Position numbers and translations under genes: made by a program
In this document: positions 32,922 to 42,461 of the stretch, piece by piece
Numbering within the stretch: the first letter of the stretch is position 1
Layout of the letters: each line of letters starts with the position of its first letter
Source: Aminobacter carboxidus
GTDB taxonomy: Bacteria > Pseudomonadota > Alphaproteobacteria > Rhizobiales > Rhizobiaceae
NCBI RefSeq assembly: GCF_014863355.1
Contig: NZ_JACZEP010000001.1
Span: 124,001 to 188,000, forward strand
DNA length: 64,000 bases
Direction of reading: 5' to 3'
Notes under the pieces: generated by a model
The model's input: the letters and a program-made list of their open reading frames with translations, nothing else
Told to the model about the DNA's origin: nothing
Databases searched by the model: none

Positions 32922-33578
32922 ATGACCCTACACAGCAGAGCAGATTTCTTGACCGGCGCCGAATTGGACGACGGGTGCCCGCTTGTTCACACGCCCGCAT
33001 TCTCATTTGGCGCAGCAATGCCGTCTGCGTTTCATGCGGCCGGTTCGGAGATCTTTTCGCAAGGGAGCGAAGCTCGCTCACTCTACATCGTGAAGTTCGG
33101 ATGCGTACGAATCTATCGCCTGCTGGCAGACGGTAGGCGCCAGATTTCGGCGTTCCACTTGCCAGGCGAGGTCTTCGGATTTGAAGCAGACGATCGGCAT
33201 CATTTCTTTGCCGAGGCGGTAGGGGCTACCTGCACACTTTCCATCAGGGTTTCGGCAACCACCGAACTGTCACGGGAACTTCTGCCGCTGGCGTTGCGGG
33301 GGCTGGTACGGGCACAAGAGCATCTTCTGGTGCTGGGACGCCAAAATGCGCCGGAACGGGTCGCGGCATTTCTGGTAGATATGTTCGAGCGTCAAGGTGG
33401 TCTTGACCGGCTCGAATTGCCGATGTCGCGCACTGACATCGCCGACTATCTCGGCCTCTCGCTTGAGACCGTTTCGCGTGTCTTCACCAAGCTCAGGGAG
33501 CGTGGGATCATCCGTTTGTTGTCCCTGCGTACAGTCGAGATTGCGAAATGGCGGTCGCTCGCAGAGATGTGCGAATAG
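32922..33578 (+). CDS. fixK: FixK-like Crp/Fnr family activator
   Basis: 218-residue regulator with an N-terminal effector barrel (IFSQGSEARSLYIVKFGCVRI), a dimerisation helix and a C-terminal winged helix. The recognition helix LGLSLETVSRVFTKLRERG keeps the E-x-x-S-R pattern of FNR/FixK that reads TTGAT half-sites. There is no N-terminal four-Cys iron-sulfur cluster, so it is FixK-like and probably controlled at the level of synthesis by FixJ. GGGAGA before the ATG at 32922 fixes the start. It follows fixLJ directly and is the best candidate activator for the dyads in this island. Confidence 0.85.
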   Translation: MTLHSRADFLTGAELDDGCPLVHTPAFSFGAAMPSAFHAAGSEIFSQGSEARSLYIVKFGCVRIYRLLADGRRQISAFHLPGEVFGFEADDRHHFFAEAVGATCTLSIRVSATTELSRELLPLALRGLVRAQEHLLVLGRQNAPERVAAFLVDMFERQGGLDRLELPMSRTDIADYLGLSLETVSRVFTKLRERGIIRLLSLRTVEIAKWRSLAEMCE

Positions 33579-33627
33579 CGAAAGGCGCGGATTTGCGTAG
33601 TCTGGCCTCGTATCACGCGCCTTGTTG

Positions 33628-34106
33628 TCATGCTGATCGGTCGGGCGTTTCCTGACCCGCAATGAGCTGTTGGAGCCGGTCAAGAAACGGTCTCAGGCCG
33701 GTGATGATCTTGAGCTGCGCGTTGGGCACTGCAAACCACTCAGCGCGATCCCTCTGGGAAGTATTGCTTTGTCCCGTGGTGGCCATTCCATCTCGAACAG
33801 ATTGCTCCGTAGTTCGGCGGGTTCGAAATCTCCTTGCGGGGCGACGGCTGTCACCATCTTCCCACTCGGCTGGCGCTGGGTGCCAAGCGGAATAAGCTCA
33901 CCTGTAGGCTGGCAGCCTGTCTCTTCGAGGAACTCTCGCCTGGTGGCTGCATCGGGCTCCTCGACGTCGGCATTTTCGCCCTTGGGTATCGACCAAGCCC
34001 CAAGATCGCGCTTGCTCCAAAATGGCCCGCCAGGATGGATCAGGAGTACCTGCAGCTCCGCCGCAGTGCGCCTAAACATCAGGATGCCCGCGCTTTTCTT
34101 CGTCAT
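33628..34106 (-). pseudogene. NUDIX hydrolase, two frameshifts in the C-terminal part
   Basis: The leftward frame from ATG 34106 starts MTKKSAGILMFRRTAAELQV and holds a NUDIX box (about residues 34-62: GAWSIPKGE, then REFLEETGCQP). After LFEMEWPPR (near 33775) the family pattern QYFPE lies in a second frame, and DRAEWFAVPNAQLKIITGLR plus PFLDRLQQLI in a third, ending at TGA 33628-33630. Two small indels therefore disrupt the C-terminus. The continuous frame ends at 33693 with an unrelated tail of about 30 residues. The catalytic box is intact, so a truncated enzyme might still be made. Confidence 0.65.
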
Positions 34107-34156
34107 GCCGACGCTTGCCGATTGAGCTGATACTGCTGACGATATCGATCTCATAT

Positions 34157-34170
34157 TTGATCCCGGTCAA
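34157..34170. promoter_or_regulatory. FNR/FixK-type anaerobox between the NUDIX and MBL genes
   Basis: TTGATCCCGGTCAA: full match to TTGAY-N4-RTCAA. It is centred about 58 bp from the leftward NUDIX start and about 85 bp from the rightward MBL start, so it could serve either gene. Confidence 0.65.
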
Positions 34171-34248
34171 GGTTTGCCACGGGATATCGGCGAAGCTGGG
34201 CTGCCAATTGGACTGCCTGTTGCGTACGCCTCACGGAGCATCAAGGAA

Positions 34249-35841
34249 ATGATCCCACGTCTACGGTTCCATGGAGCGGCCCATGCAGTGACGGGTTCCT
34301 GCTATGAGCTCGAAGTTGGAGGTGGTCGAATCCTGATCGATTGCGGATTGTTTCAAGGGTCGAAGTCCGAACGAGAACTCAACTATGGCGATTTTCCCTT
34401 TGATCCAGCCAAGATCGACGCCGTGGTGCTGACGCATGCTCACATCGACCACAGCGGCCTGCTTCCCAAACTCATGAAGCACGGCTTTTCCGGCCCTATC
34501 CACGCTACGCGCGCGACAATCGATCTCTGTTCGGTGATGCTGCCGGACTGTGCGCATATTCAGCAGATGGAAGTCGAGCATTTGAACAGGCGCAACGCCC
34601 AGCGCGGCCGTGCCGCCGTGGCTCCGATCTACAGCACAGACGATGCCGCGAAGTGCATGACGCTGTTCCATGCGAGAGAGTACGGAGAATGGTTCAAGGT
34701 CGCGAATGGTATTCGGGTCCGGTTCTGGAACGCTGGCCATCTGCTGGGCTCAGCATCAGTGGAGATCGAAGTCGAGGATGCGGCAAGGCCGCTCAGGCTT
34801 TTGTTTTCTGGAGACATTGGCCCCGCTCACAAGCTTTTGCAGCCCGATCCGGAAGCTCCGGCCGATGTCGACTATCTGATCTGTGAATCCACCTATGGAG
34901 ACCGCGAGCGAGGCGAAATCACCCCTGACAGGCGCCGATCCTTGCTGCTGCACGAGGTGCGTGGCGCGCTCGAGGCTAATGGGCCGCTGATCATCCCGTC
35001 ATTTGCGGTCGAACGGACCCAGGAGCTTCTTGTCGACCTGTTCTACCTGATGCGCGAAGGAGCTATTCCTAAAGCTGACATCTTCGTGGATTCTCCGCTT
35101 GCCACGCGCGCCAGCACGATTTTCGAGCGGCACGCCGGCGAGATTCAGGAAGGCGACGTGCTGAGACAGGCTCTCAACTCGCGCGAAGTGCGCTTCACGG
35201 AAACCGTGGAGCAAAGCAAGGCCATCAACCGTCTGAGGGGCTTTTACGTCGTAATCGCCGCTAGCGGCATGTGTGACGCCGGACGTATCCGCCATCATCT
35301 CAAGGCCAACATATGGCGCAGGAATGCGACCGTCATGCTTGCCGGATTTCAGGCACAGGGAACCCTGGGGCGAATCCTCGTCGACGGTGCCGATCGGATT
35401 CGCATCCAGGGGGAGGAATTCCAGGTCAAGGCTCGGATACGGCAACTGGATTTGTATTCGGGACACGCTGATGCGAGCGAGCTCGATGACTGGGTGCGTC
35501 AACGCCTGCCGATCCACAAGGGCGTCTTCCTGACCCATGGCGAGGCATCTGGCTTGTCGGGATTGAAGTCGCGTGTGTCCGCCTTTGTTTCTGCCAACCG
35601 GATTATCTTGCCGGAACTTGATGATGCCTTCGATCTGGGACCGATGGGCGCGCACCAGATCGACCTCAATGAGCCGAAGCGACTGCTGCCGGGGAAAGTG
35701 GCACGCCTGGATTGGCACAACGACCTTTCGCAGTTGCTGTTGGATGTGAGCGAGGCGGTAGGCCAGCAAGCCGACGAGCGCGGACGTGCCGCAGTAATTC
35801 GACGTCTTCGGCACGCGCTGGGCTCAGCTAAGCAGAACTAG
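34249..35841 (+). CDS. MBL-fold/beta-CASP exonuclease-like protein with RNA-specificity domain
   Basis: About 530 residues. The metallo-beta-lactamase core has LTHAHIDHSGLLPKL and later SGDIGP; the beta-CASP insertion and the C-terminal RNA-metabolising domain (IAASGMCDAGRIRHHLK, VFLTHGEASG) match the YsgC/CPSF73-like group. These hydrolyse RNA or nucleic acids. The frame is open from 34174; I prefer ATG 34249 (MIPRLRFHGAAHAVTGSCY) because the family starts there. A FNR/FixK-type dyad lies upstream. Its stop overlaps the convergent ackA stop by 4 bp. Confidence 0.88.
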   Translation: MIPRLRFHGAAHAVTGSCYELEVGGGRILIDCGLFQGSKSERELNYGDFPFDPAKIDAVVLTHAHIDHSGLLPKLMKHGFSGPIHATRATIDLCSVMLPDCAHIQQMEVEHLNRRNAQRGRAAVAPIYSTDDAAKCMTLFHAREYGEWFKVANGIRVRFWNAGHLLGSASVEIEVEDAARPLRLLFSGDIGPAHKLLQPDPEAPADVDYLICESTYGDRERGEITPDRRRSLLLHEVRGALEANGPLIIPSFAVERTQELLVDLFYLMREGAIPKADIFVDSPLATRASTIFERHAGEIQEGDVLRQALNSREVRFTETVEQSKAINRLRGFYVVIAASGMCDAGRIRHHLKANIWRRNATVMLAGFQAQGTLGRILVDGADRIRIQGEEFQVKARIRQLDLYSGHADASELDDWVRQRLPIHKGVFLTHGEASGLSGLKSRVSAFVSANRIILPELDDAFDLGPMGAHQIDLNEPKRLLPGKVARLDWHNDLSQLLLDVSEAVGQQADERGRAAVIRRLRHALGSAKQN

Positions 35842-37034
35842 GCGGAAGCTGCTTCCGATGGCCCGGTTGCGCTCTCCAGCGTCAGGTGGACCTGCCTGGC
35901 AATAGCCATCTCCTCATTGGTGGCAACCACCCGAACTTCCACTTTGCTGTCGGAATCGCTGAGCACGTCATGGCTCTTTGACGGATCAAGCTTGACGCCC
36001 AGCCAGTCGAGGCGGCGGCAGATCGCGTTGCGTACCTGCGCGGCATGCTCGCCAATCCCTCCGGTGAACACCAAAAGCTCGATTCCTCCAAGCGTATTGG
36101 CCAGCGCCGCGATGGCGCGTGATACGCTGAAGGCAAACAAGTCAATCGCCGCAGCGGCCCGCGGATCGCTGCTTGCGAGCAGAACGCGCATGTCCGCCGA
36201 AATTCCGGACACCCCGAGCAGGCCCGAGCGGCGGTAAAGCAGGGTCTCTACTTCGTCGATTGATAGACCGCAGGTTTTCTGCAGATAGAGAATTATGCCC
36301 GGATCGACAGCACCCGAGCGGGTGGCCATCATCACGCCGTCGAGCGCGGTGAACCCCATGGTCGTATCCTGGCATTTGCCGTCGACCATCGCACACAGGC
36401 TGCAGCCGCTGCCCAGATGCGCAACCACCGTCTTTTTCGCGGGCAGCTCGGGTGAAATTCGTCCCAGCTGATGGGCAATGAACTCGTAAGACAGGCCGTG
36501 AAAACCGTAGCGCTTTATCCCCATCTCTTCATACTCGCGCGGAATGGCATAGCGGCTGACGGGTGGAGCGAGCGTGCTGTGAAAAGCTGTGTCGAAACAG
36601 CCGATCTGCATCAGCCCAGGCCGCAACTCCGACAGCGCCCTGACCGGACCCAGGCTTGCGGGCTGATGCAAGGGCGCAATGGGTGTGAGTTTATCGAGCG
36701 CATCGACAACCTCGCTCGTCAGATGAACGGGCGAAATGAAACGACTGCCGCCATGCACGATACGATGCCCGACTGCAACAATTTGCTCGCTGCCGAGCCG
36801 CGTGTCGAGAAAGTTCAAAAGCTCCTGCAACAACGCACCGGTTGATTGGCCCGGAAGGCGCAACGGCGCGTCGGCAAGAAGGCGTCCTGCAGCGTCTTGC
36901 GCCGAAAAGCGCGGCGTAACGGCCAGGCCGTCGAACAGGCCCCGCATCAGCGGCTCAACCTTGCGTTTCGTCGCAGCTTTGAACACGCCGAACTTGAGGC
37001 TGGACGAGCCGGCGTTGAGAGCCAGAACGATCAT
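35838..37034 (-). CDS. ackA: Acetate kinase
   Basis: 398 residues, full length for AckA. Motifs seen: the N-terminal phosphate loop MIVLALNAGSSSLKFG, the substrate region CFDTAFHSTL, ATP-site HLGSGCSL, and GGIGEH near the C-terminus. It converts acetyl phosphate plus ADP to acetate plus ATP. The frame is open from 37058, but MIVLALNAGSS is the family start. It lies 57 bp after phosphoketolase on the same strand, so the acetyl phosphate made by that enzyme is turned into ATP by the next gene product. Confidence 0.95.
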   Translation of the reverse strand: MIVLALNAGSSSLKFGVFKAATKRKVEPLMRGLFDGLAVTPRFSAQDAAGRLLADAPLRLPGQSTGALLQELLNFLDTRLGSEQIVAVGHRIVHGGSRFISPVHLTSEVVDALDKLTPIAPLHQPASLGPVRALSELRPGLMQIGCFDTAFHSTLAPPVSRYAIPREYEEMGIKRYGFHGLSYEFIAHQLGRISPELPAKKTVVAHLGSGCSLCAMVDGKCQDTTMGFTALDGVMMATRSGAVDPGIILYLQKTCGLSIDEVETLLYRRSGLLGVSGISADMRVLLASSDPRAAAAIDLFAFSVSRAIAALANTLGGIELLVFTGGIGEHAAQVRNAICRRLDWLGVKLDPSKSHDVLSDSDSKVEVRVVATNEEMAIARQVHLTLESATGPSEAASA

Positions 37035-37091
37035 GCTTTCTGATCCTTGTCCCACCATCCGACGGTCGCTTGCAGACCCGACTTGCCGGCG

Positions 37092-39485
37092 CTAGTGCCG
37101 CCACGCCCAGTCCCGCACCTCGGGCATGTCTTCCCCGTACTCGCGCACGAACAGCCAATGTTCGGCCAGCTTGTCCTCGAAGCTGCGGCGAGTTTTCGCC
37201 GCATCGGGCCCTGGGTTGCCGATCCTGTCAATGGCCTCGATGGCGAGGTGATAGCGGTCCAGCTCGTTGAGCACCGCCATGTCGAAGGGCGTGGTGGTCG
37301 TACCTTCTTCCTTGAAACCACGAACATGGAAATTGTTGTGGTTGTTACGCCGATAGGTGAGCCGGTGGATGAGGTAGGGATAGCCATGATAGGCAAAGAT
37401 CACCGGCCTGTCGCGCGTGAACAAGGCGTCGAATACGTCGTCGGCCAAACCGTGCGGATGCTGGCTGTCCGGCTGCAGCGTCATCAGGTCGACGACGTTG
37501 ACGACGCGGATCCGCAACTGGGGAAGGGCGCTTCGCAGCAGGTCCACCGCTGCAAGCGTTTCCAGTGTCGGCACGTCTCCTGCGCAGGCCATGACCACAT
37601 CGGGTTCGCCATCACCTCGCTCCGTGCCTGCCCATTGCCAAATGCCGGCTCCGGCCTCGCAATGGGCAATGGCGTCGGTGATGTTCAGCCATTGCAGTTG
37701 CGGTTGCTTGCCGGCAACGATCACGTTGACGCGGTTATATGTGCGTAGGCAGTGATCCGTGACCCACAGCAGCGTGTTCGCATCCGGGGGCAGATAGATG
37801 CGCACGATGTCGGCTTTCTTGTTGGCGACCAGATCGACGAAGCCCGGATCCTGATGGCTGAAGCCGTTATGGTCCTGCCGCCACACATGCGAGGTCAAAA
37901 GGTAGTTCAGCGAAGCGACCGGCAGCCGCCAAGCCAGCTCGCGCGAAACTTTGAGCCATTTGGCGTGCTGGTTGAACATTGAGTCAACGATGTGGATGAA
38001 CGCTTCGTAGCAGGAAAAGAAGCCGTGCCTACCGGTCAGAAGATAGCCCTCCAGCCAACCCTGGCAAAGGTTCTCGCTGAGCACTTCCATCACCCGGCCG
38101 TCATGGGCCAGGTGTTCGTCGTATGGCTCGATGCCTTCCATCCAGACGCGGTCGGTGACCGCAAAGACGTCATCGAGACGGTTGGAGGCGGTTTCATCCG
38201 GGCCCATCAGCCTGAAATTGCGTGCCTCGGCATTCAGCGTCATTACCTGTCGGAGCAGACGCCCCATGGCACGCGTAGCTTCCGACTTGATGGCGCCCGG
38301 GGCCGTGACCTCAACCGCAAGCGAACGAAAGTCCGGAAGCACGAGGTCACGCCTGAGCAATCCACCATTGGCGTGTGGGTTGGCACCCATCCGGCGCTTG
38401 CCTTTTGGCGCCAGCGCTTGCAGTTCTGCGTACAGCCGACCTTGTTCGTCGAAAAGTTCTTCGGGTCGGTAGCTGCGCATCCAATCCTCGAGCAGTTTGA
38501 GGTGACTTGCGTCGTTTCGCGGATCGGAGATCGGCACCTGGTGCGCACGCCAGAAGCCTTCGACTTTCTTGCCATCAACCTCCTTTGGGCCGGTCCAGCC
38601 CTTGGGGCTACGCAAGACGATCATTGGCCATTGTGGTCGATCGGTATTGCCCACGCTGCGCGCCCTTGCCTGGATCTCGGTGATCCGTTTCAGTGCGAAA
38701 TCGAGCGTTTCCGCCATCTGCCTGTGCATCTCTTCGGGTTCGTCGCCTTCGACGAAAAGAGGCTCGTGGCCGTAGCCGCGGAGAAGGCTTTCCAGTTCCA
38801 CCTTCTCTATCCGCGCCAGGATGGTCGGGTTGGCGATCTTGTAGCCATTGAGGTGCAGGATCGGCAGCACGGCGCCGTCATGGGCGGGGTTCAGGAACTT
38901 GTTCGAATGCCACGAAGCCGCCAGCGTGCCGGTTTCGGCCTCGCCGTCGCCGATGACGCAGGCGATGACAAGATCGGGATTGTCGAAAGCAGCACCGTAA
39001 GCGTGGACGAGCGCATAACCGAGCTCGCCGCCCTCATGAATGGAGCCGGGCGTCTCGGGGGCTGCGTGGCTGGGAATACCGCCGGGAAAGGAGAACTGGC
39101 GGAAAAGCTTGCGCACGCCGTCGAGATCGCTGCTGATCTCTGGATAGATCTCGCTGTAGCTGCCCTCGAGATAGGTGTTGGCGACCATGCCTGGCCCACC
39201 GTGACCGGGACCGCAGACATAGATCATGTCCAGGTCGCGCATCCGGATAAGTCGATTTAGATGGGCATAGATGAAGTTGAGGCCGGGTGTCGTACCCCAG
39301 TGACCGAGCAGCCTGGACTTGACATGCTCGGGCTTCAGCGGCTCGCGCAGCAAAGGATTGTCGAGAAGGTAGATCTGGCCGACCGAAAGATAATTCGCTG
39401 CCTGCCAGTAGCGGTGGAGCAGCGCAATTTCCCCATGCTCGATGGCGTGCGCCCGATCGTTGTCGTCAAGCCTTCCCATGCGCAT
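37092..39485 (-). CDS. xfp: Phosphoketolase (Xfp type)
   Basis: 797-residue thiamine-diphosphate enzyme, normal length. Motifs: early [20 protein letters not shown], the ThDP/metal motif [20 protein letters not shown], and [18 protein letters not shown]. It cleaves xylulose 5-phosphate and/or fructose 6-phosphate with phosphate to acetyl phosphate plus a triose or tetrose phosphate. With acetate kinase it forms a short route to ATP that avoids respiration. A FNR/FixK-type dyad lies about 65 bp upstream. Start could be Met1 (39485) or Met3 (39479). Confidence 0.95.
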   Translation of the reverse strand: MRMGRLDDNDRAHAIEHGEIALLHRYWQAANYLSVGQIYLLDNPLLREPLKPEHVKSRLLGHWGTTPGLNFIYAHLNRLIRMRDLDMIYVCGPGHGGPGMVANTYLEGSYSEIYPEISSDLDGVRKLFRQFSFPGGIPSHAAPETPGSIHEGGELGYALVHAYGAAFDNPDLVIACVIGDGEAETGTLAASWHSNKFLNPAHDGAVLPILHLNGYKIANPTILARIEKVELESLLRGYGHEPLFVEGDEPEEMHRQMAETLDFALKRITEIQARARSVGNTDRPQWPMIVLRSPKGWTGPKEVDGKKVEGFWRAHQVPISDPRNDASHLKLLEDWMRSYRPEELFDEQGRLYAELQALAPKGKRRMGANPHANGGLLRRDLVLPDFRSLAVEVTAPGAIKSEATRAMGRLLRQVMTLNAEARNFRLMGPDETASNRLDDVFAVTDRVWMEGIEPYDEHLAHDGRVMEVLSENLCQGWLEGYLLTGRHGFFSCYEAFIHIVDSMFNQHAKWLKVSRELAWRLPVASLNYLLTSHVWRQDHNGFSHQDPGFVDLVANKKADIVRIYLPPDANTLLWVTDHCLRTYNRVNVIVAGKQPQLQWLNITDAIAHCEAGAGIWQWAGTERGDGEPDVVMACAGDVPTLETLAAVDLLRSALPQLRIRVVNVVDLMTLQPDSQHPHGLADDVFDALFTRDRPVIFAYHGYPYLIHRLTYRRNNHNNFHVRGFKEEGTTTTPFDMAVLNELDRYHLAIEAIDRIGNPGPDAAKTRRSFEDKLAEHWLFVREYGEDMPEVRDWAWRH

Positions 39486-39544
39486 TTCCTTCCACGGTCA
39501 TCAGAACTTGGCAATCACTAAGGAAGAATAGGGCGCTCCCCGCC

Positions 39545-39558
39545 TTGAGCCAGGTCAA
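39545..39558 (-). promoter_or_regulatory. FNR/FixK-type dyad upstream of phosphoketolase
   Basis: TTGAGCCAGGTCAA; read leftward TTGAC-CTGG-CTCAA. Centred about 66 bp upstream of the leftward phosphoketolase start and about 140 bp from the rightward Spy/CpxP-like gene. Confidence 0.6.
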
Positions 39559-39692
39559 AGAGCGTCCTTGGAATCCTACTCGACAGGGAGGCACCTTCAC
39601 ATTTCTTTACACTTCCCCGTCACTCGAGAAACGTTGGTCATCCAGTCTGGCGTTATCGCGGCTGCAAGTGCCGCCTAACCAAGGAAGCGATC

Positions 39693-40253
39693 ATGGACAA
39701 CGACAAGCAGAATATGCAGCCCTCATCGGCTCCGAACACCGCAACTGGGTCGCGTGGCTGGGGACGGCACATCGTCATCGGCGGCCTCGCTGCCGCAGCA
39801 GTTGCCGGCATTGGACTTGCTGTGGCCAACAGTGGCGAGTTCGGAGATGGGCACGGAATGCTGCATTTTGGCCAGGGGCACCAGATGATGGATGCTTCGA
39901 TGGGCCGAGGTGGCTTCTCGGAGCGCCGGATGGAGCATATGATGGAAGATATCGATGCCACACCGGAACAGTCGAAGAAGCTGAGGGAGCTCTTGGGTTC
40001 TGCCCGAGATGAGATCGCTCCGATGCTCGACGACTTCAGGGACACGCGCAACGCCGCTGCCGACATTCTGGGCGCGCCGACTATCGACCGGTCTGCGATC
40101 GAAACGTTGCGCAGTGAGCGCGTTGCCGCGATCGATGCCGCCTCGCGGAAAATGACGGCCACTCTGGTCGATGCAGCAGAAATCCTGACGCCAGAACAAA
40201 GGGCTAAGATGTTGGAGCGTTTCAAGGCGCGCGGAGATCACGGCCGGTGGTAG
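39693..40253 (+). CDS. Spy/CpxP-like periplasmic protein with N-terminal membrane anchor
   Basis: 186 residues: one transmembrane segment at about 28-46 (IVIGGLAAAAVAGIGLAVA), a His/Met-rich linker (GDGHGMLHFGQGHQMMDASM) and a helical LTxxQ-type domain of the Spy/CpxP or heavy-metal-sensor group, with two repeats ATPEQSKKL and LTPEQRAKM. Such proteins act as envelope chaperones or metal sensors. It starts after AAGGA, about 210 bp from divergent phosphoketolase, and leads an operon with a response regulator and kinase, in the manner of cpxP-cpxRA. Confidence 0.8.
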   Translation: MDNDKQNMQPSSAPNTATGSRGWGRHIVIGGLAAAAVAGIGLAVANSGEFGDGHGMLHFGQGHQMMDASMGRGGFSERRMEHMMEDIDATPEQSKKLRELLGSARDEIAPMLDDFRDTRNAAADILGAPTIDRSAIETLRSERVAAIDAASRKMTATLVDAAEILTPEQRAKMLERFKARGDHGRW

Positions 40254-40278
40254 GATTTCAACTGCAAGGTTGAAATCC
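40253..40278 (+). promoter_or_regulatory. Perfect inverted repeat ahead of the response regulator gene
   Basis: Arms GGATTTCAAC (40253-40262) and GTTGAAATCC (40269-40278) with a 6 bp loop, starting at the stop of the Spy/CpxP-like gene and ending just before the GGAGAG ribosome-binding site of the next gene. It could be an RNA hairpin that tunes expression of the regulator, or an operator. It has no T-tract, so a strong terminator is unlikely. Confidence 0.55.
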
Positions 40279-40288
40279 GGAGAGTCTC

Positions 40289-40990
40289 ATGGCGGAACAG
40301 GTGCTGATCATCGATGACGACACACGCCTGTCCGCCATGATCGCGGACTATCTCTCGGGAAATGGCTACGCTGTGCACACCGCTGCAACCGGGTATGCCG
40401 GCCTCGCCGATGTGCAACGGCGTTCGCCAGACGCGGTAATTCTCGACGTCATGCTGCCCGACCTGGACGGCTTCGAGGCCTGCCGCCGCATGCGCGCCGT
40501 ATCTGACGTGGCCATTCTTATGCTCACGGCGAAGGGGGACGAGACGGACCGGATTATCGGGCTGGAGTTGGGTGCAGACGACTACTTGCCAAAGCCGTTT
40601 AATCCGCGCGAACTGCTTGCACGACTCAAGGCTATCCTGCGGCGGCGCCGTGGCGGCGATCTGGCCGCATCACGCATCCTTAGGTCCGGGCGGCTTGAGA
40701 TAGATCCCGGTTCTCGCTCAGTCCGTATCGATGGCCGCGATTGTCCGATGACCAGCTATCAATTCGATCTTCTCGTTACATTGGCGGAGAATGCCGGACG
40801 GGTGCTGTCGCGCGAGCAACTGATGGACCTTGTCAAAGGCGAAGAGCTCGAAGCGTTCGATCGCTCGATCGATGTGCATATTTCTCGGATCAGGGCGGCA
40901 ATCGAGGATGATCCCAAACACCCGCGTCGCATCGTTACCGTGCGCGGCGCCGGCTATGTTTTCGCTCGCTTTCAGGACGATCAGAAATAA
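40289..40990 (+). CDS. OmpR-family response regulator
   Basis: 233 residues. The receiver domain has acidic residues IIDDDTR at the N-terminus, the phosphoacceptor in VILDVMLPDLDGFE and the Lys in YLPKPFNPREL. The C-terminal winged helix ends with VDVHISRIRAAIEDDPKHPR and TVRGAGYVF. Good ribosome-binding site GGAGAG. It is followed after 14 bp by its kinase and preceded by the Spy/CpxP-like gene, which it probably regulates. Confidence 0.93.
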   Translation: MAEQVLIIDDDTRLSAMIADYLSGNGYAVHTAATGYAGLADVQRRSPDAVILDVMLPDLDGFEACRRMRAVSDVAILMLTAKGDETDRIIGLELGADDYLPKPFNPRELLARLKAILRRRRGGDLAASRILRSGRLEIDPGSRSVRIDGRDCPMTSYQFDLLVTLAENAGRVLSREQLMDLVKGEELEAFDRSIDVHISRIRAAIEDDPKHPRRIVTVRGAGYVFARFQDDQK

Positions 40991-41004
40991 GTCGGGGCGA
41001 AATT

Positions 41005-42279
41005 GTGGTGCGCAACAGCCTTTTCCTCAAGATCTACCTCACGCTGCTGGCGAGCTTGGCCGTAGTCGCATTCACGAGTGCGTTTTTTGTCCGGCTGGGG
41101 CAGGACGAACTGGACCGGGGATGGGGCGGCCGGCGTGACAAATTCATCGCCACAATGTTACCCGTGACCGACGATCCGGCTATGCTCAAGATCACGCTTG
41201 ATAGGCTTGCGGACGCCTTCGCAGCCGACTTGGCGCTGTACAACCCGCACGACCAATTGATTGCCAGTGCCGGAGAACCATTCAAACTCGACGCGCCCGG
41301 CTCGCTTCAGTCACATGATGGTAAACGGCCGTTTGCAATTCGACTGGCGGATGGACGTTCGATACAGGCCCGCATGCCCCTGGGGCCGGGTGGACGAAAC
41401 CCACTTGGCTATCTGGCAGTCATCGCCGGTGTTATCGGCCTTGCAGCCTATCCTGTGGTTCGCCATCTGACGCGGCGGTTGGAGCGTCTGCGCCGTGGCG
41501 TGGAAATTTGGGGGGCTGGCGAGCTTGGAACGCGGGTTGCGGCGAGTGGCAGCGATGAAGTCGCAGCAGTCGCGCGGAGTTTCAACGTTGCGGCCGATCG
41601 CATCGAACGTCTAGTCGATGCGCATCGATCCCTGCTCGCGAATGCCAGCCATGAACTGCGTTCGCCGTTGGCAAGGCTTCGCATGGCCATAGATCTCTAC
41701 GAGCGTTCGGCCGATCAGGCAACGAAGCGAGAGATCGTGCAAAGCCTCTCGGAACTCGACGGTCTGGTCGAGGAAATTCTGTTGGCCAGCCGGCTCGACC
41801 ATGTCCAAACACTGGACCATGTGGAAGCCGTCGACATGCTTGCACTTACAGCCGAAGAAGGCGCGCGCAACGACGTTGCGGTCACCGGCTCGACCGCCAT
41901 GATCTCGGGCGATGTGCGGTTGCTGAGGCGCCTGGTTCGCAATCTGATGCAGAATGCGTTGTGCCATGGGGCCCCGCCGGTGATCGCCGAGGTCGAGACC
42001 GATGGGGCAATCGTGCGCCTGTGCGTCAAAGACCACGGCGAGGGCATTCCAGATGGCGAGGGCACACGGGTCTTTGAACCGTTCTACCGTCCGACGGGAC
42101 GAAGCGAGAGCAAGGGCGGTTGGGGGCTTGGACTATCCTTGGTCCGCCAGATCGCTACTCACCACCGAGGGTCCGTACGCTATGAAAGGGTGCCGGAGGG
42201 TGGGGCCTGTTTCATCGTGGAATTCCCTGCGTCGAGTGTGGCGCAGCCAATCGCAAGACCAGCGCCGACGAGCGGTTGA
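41005..42279 (+). CDS. Two-component sensor histidine kinase
   Basis: 424 residues. Two transmembrane helices (about 10-30 and 132-150) enclose a short periplasmic sensor, followed by HAMP, HisKA (SHELRSPLARLRMAIDLYER), an N box NLMQNALCHG and G boxes DHGEGIPDGEG and GWGLGLSLV. The layout is like CpxA/EnvZ. It is paired with the regulator immediately upstream. The likely signal is envelope or metal stress, inferred from the Spy/CpxP-like gene in the operon. Confidence 0.9.
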   Translation: MVRNSLFLKIYLTLLASLAVVAFTSAFFVRLGQDELDRGWGGRRDKFIATMLPVTDDPAMLKITLDRLADAFAADLALYNPHDQLIASAGEPFKLDAPGSLQSHDGKRPFAIRLADGRSIQARMPLGPGGRNPLGYLAVIAGVIGLAAYPVVRHLTRRLERLRRGVEIWGAGELGTRVAASGSDEVAAVARSFNVAADRIERLVDAHRSLLANASHELRSPLARLRMAIDLYERSADQATKREIVQSLSELDGLVEEILLASRLDHVQTLDHVEAVDMLALTAEEGARNDVAVTGSTAMISGDVRLLRRLVRNLMQNALCHGAPPVIAEVETDGAIVRLCVKDHGEGIPDGEGTRVFEPFYRPTGRSESKGGWGLGLSLVRQIATHHRGSVRYERVPEGGACFIVEFPASSVAQPIARPAPTSG

Positions 42280-42461
42280 TCTGTCCCGTCAGCCCCGAAC
42301 TTCCAGTGCTTAGCGCATCAACTGGGATGTCTTGTGCATCGAAATAGGTGCGGTCCCTTGTCTGAATGACACGCTCACTCATTGCGTTTCCCAAGCTGCG
42401 TCGACTGGCAACATGGCGTTCGCTGCTGGCTGGGACATTTGGCGCGGTATCAGTCGGTCGC

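Noticed and set aside
37992-39260. Long forward open frame (422 codons) inside the phosphoketolase gene
   Set aside because: It lies entirely antisense to a full-length phosphoketolase with all motifs; the translation is rich in His/Arg/Asp with no family features.
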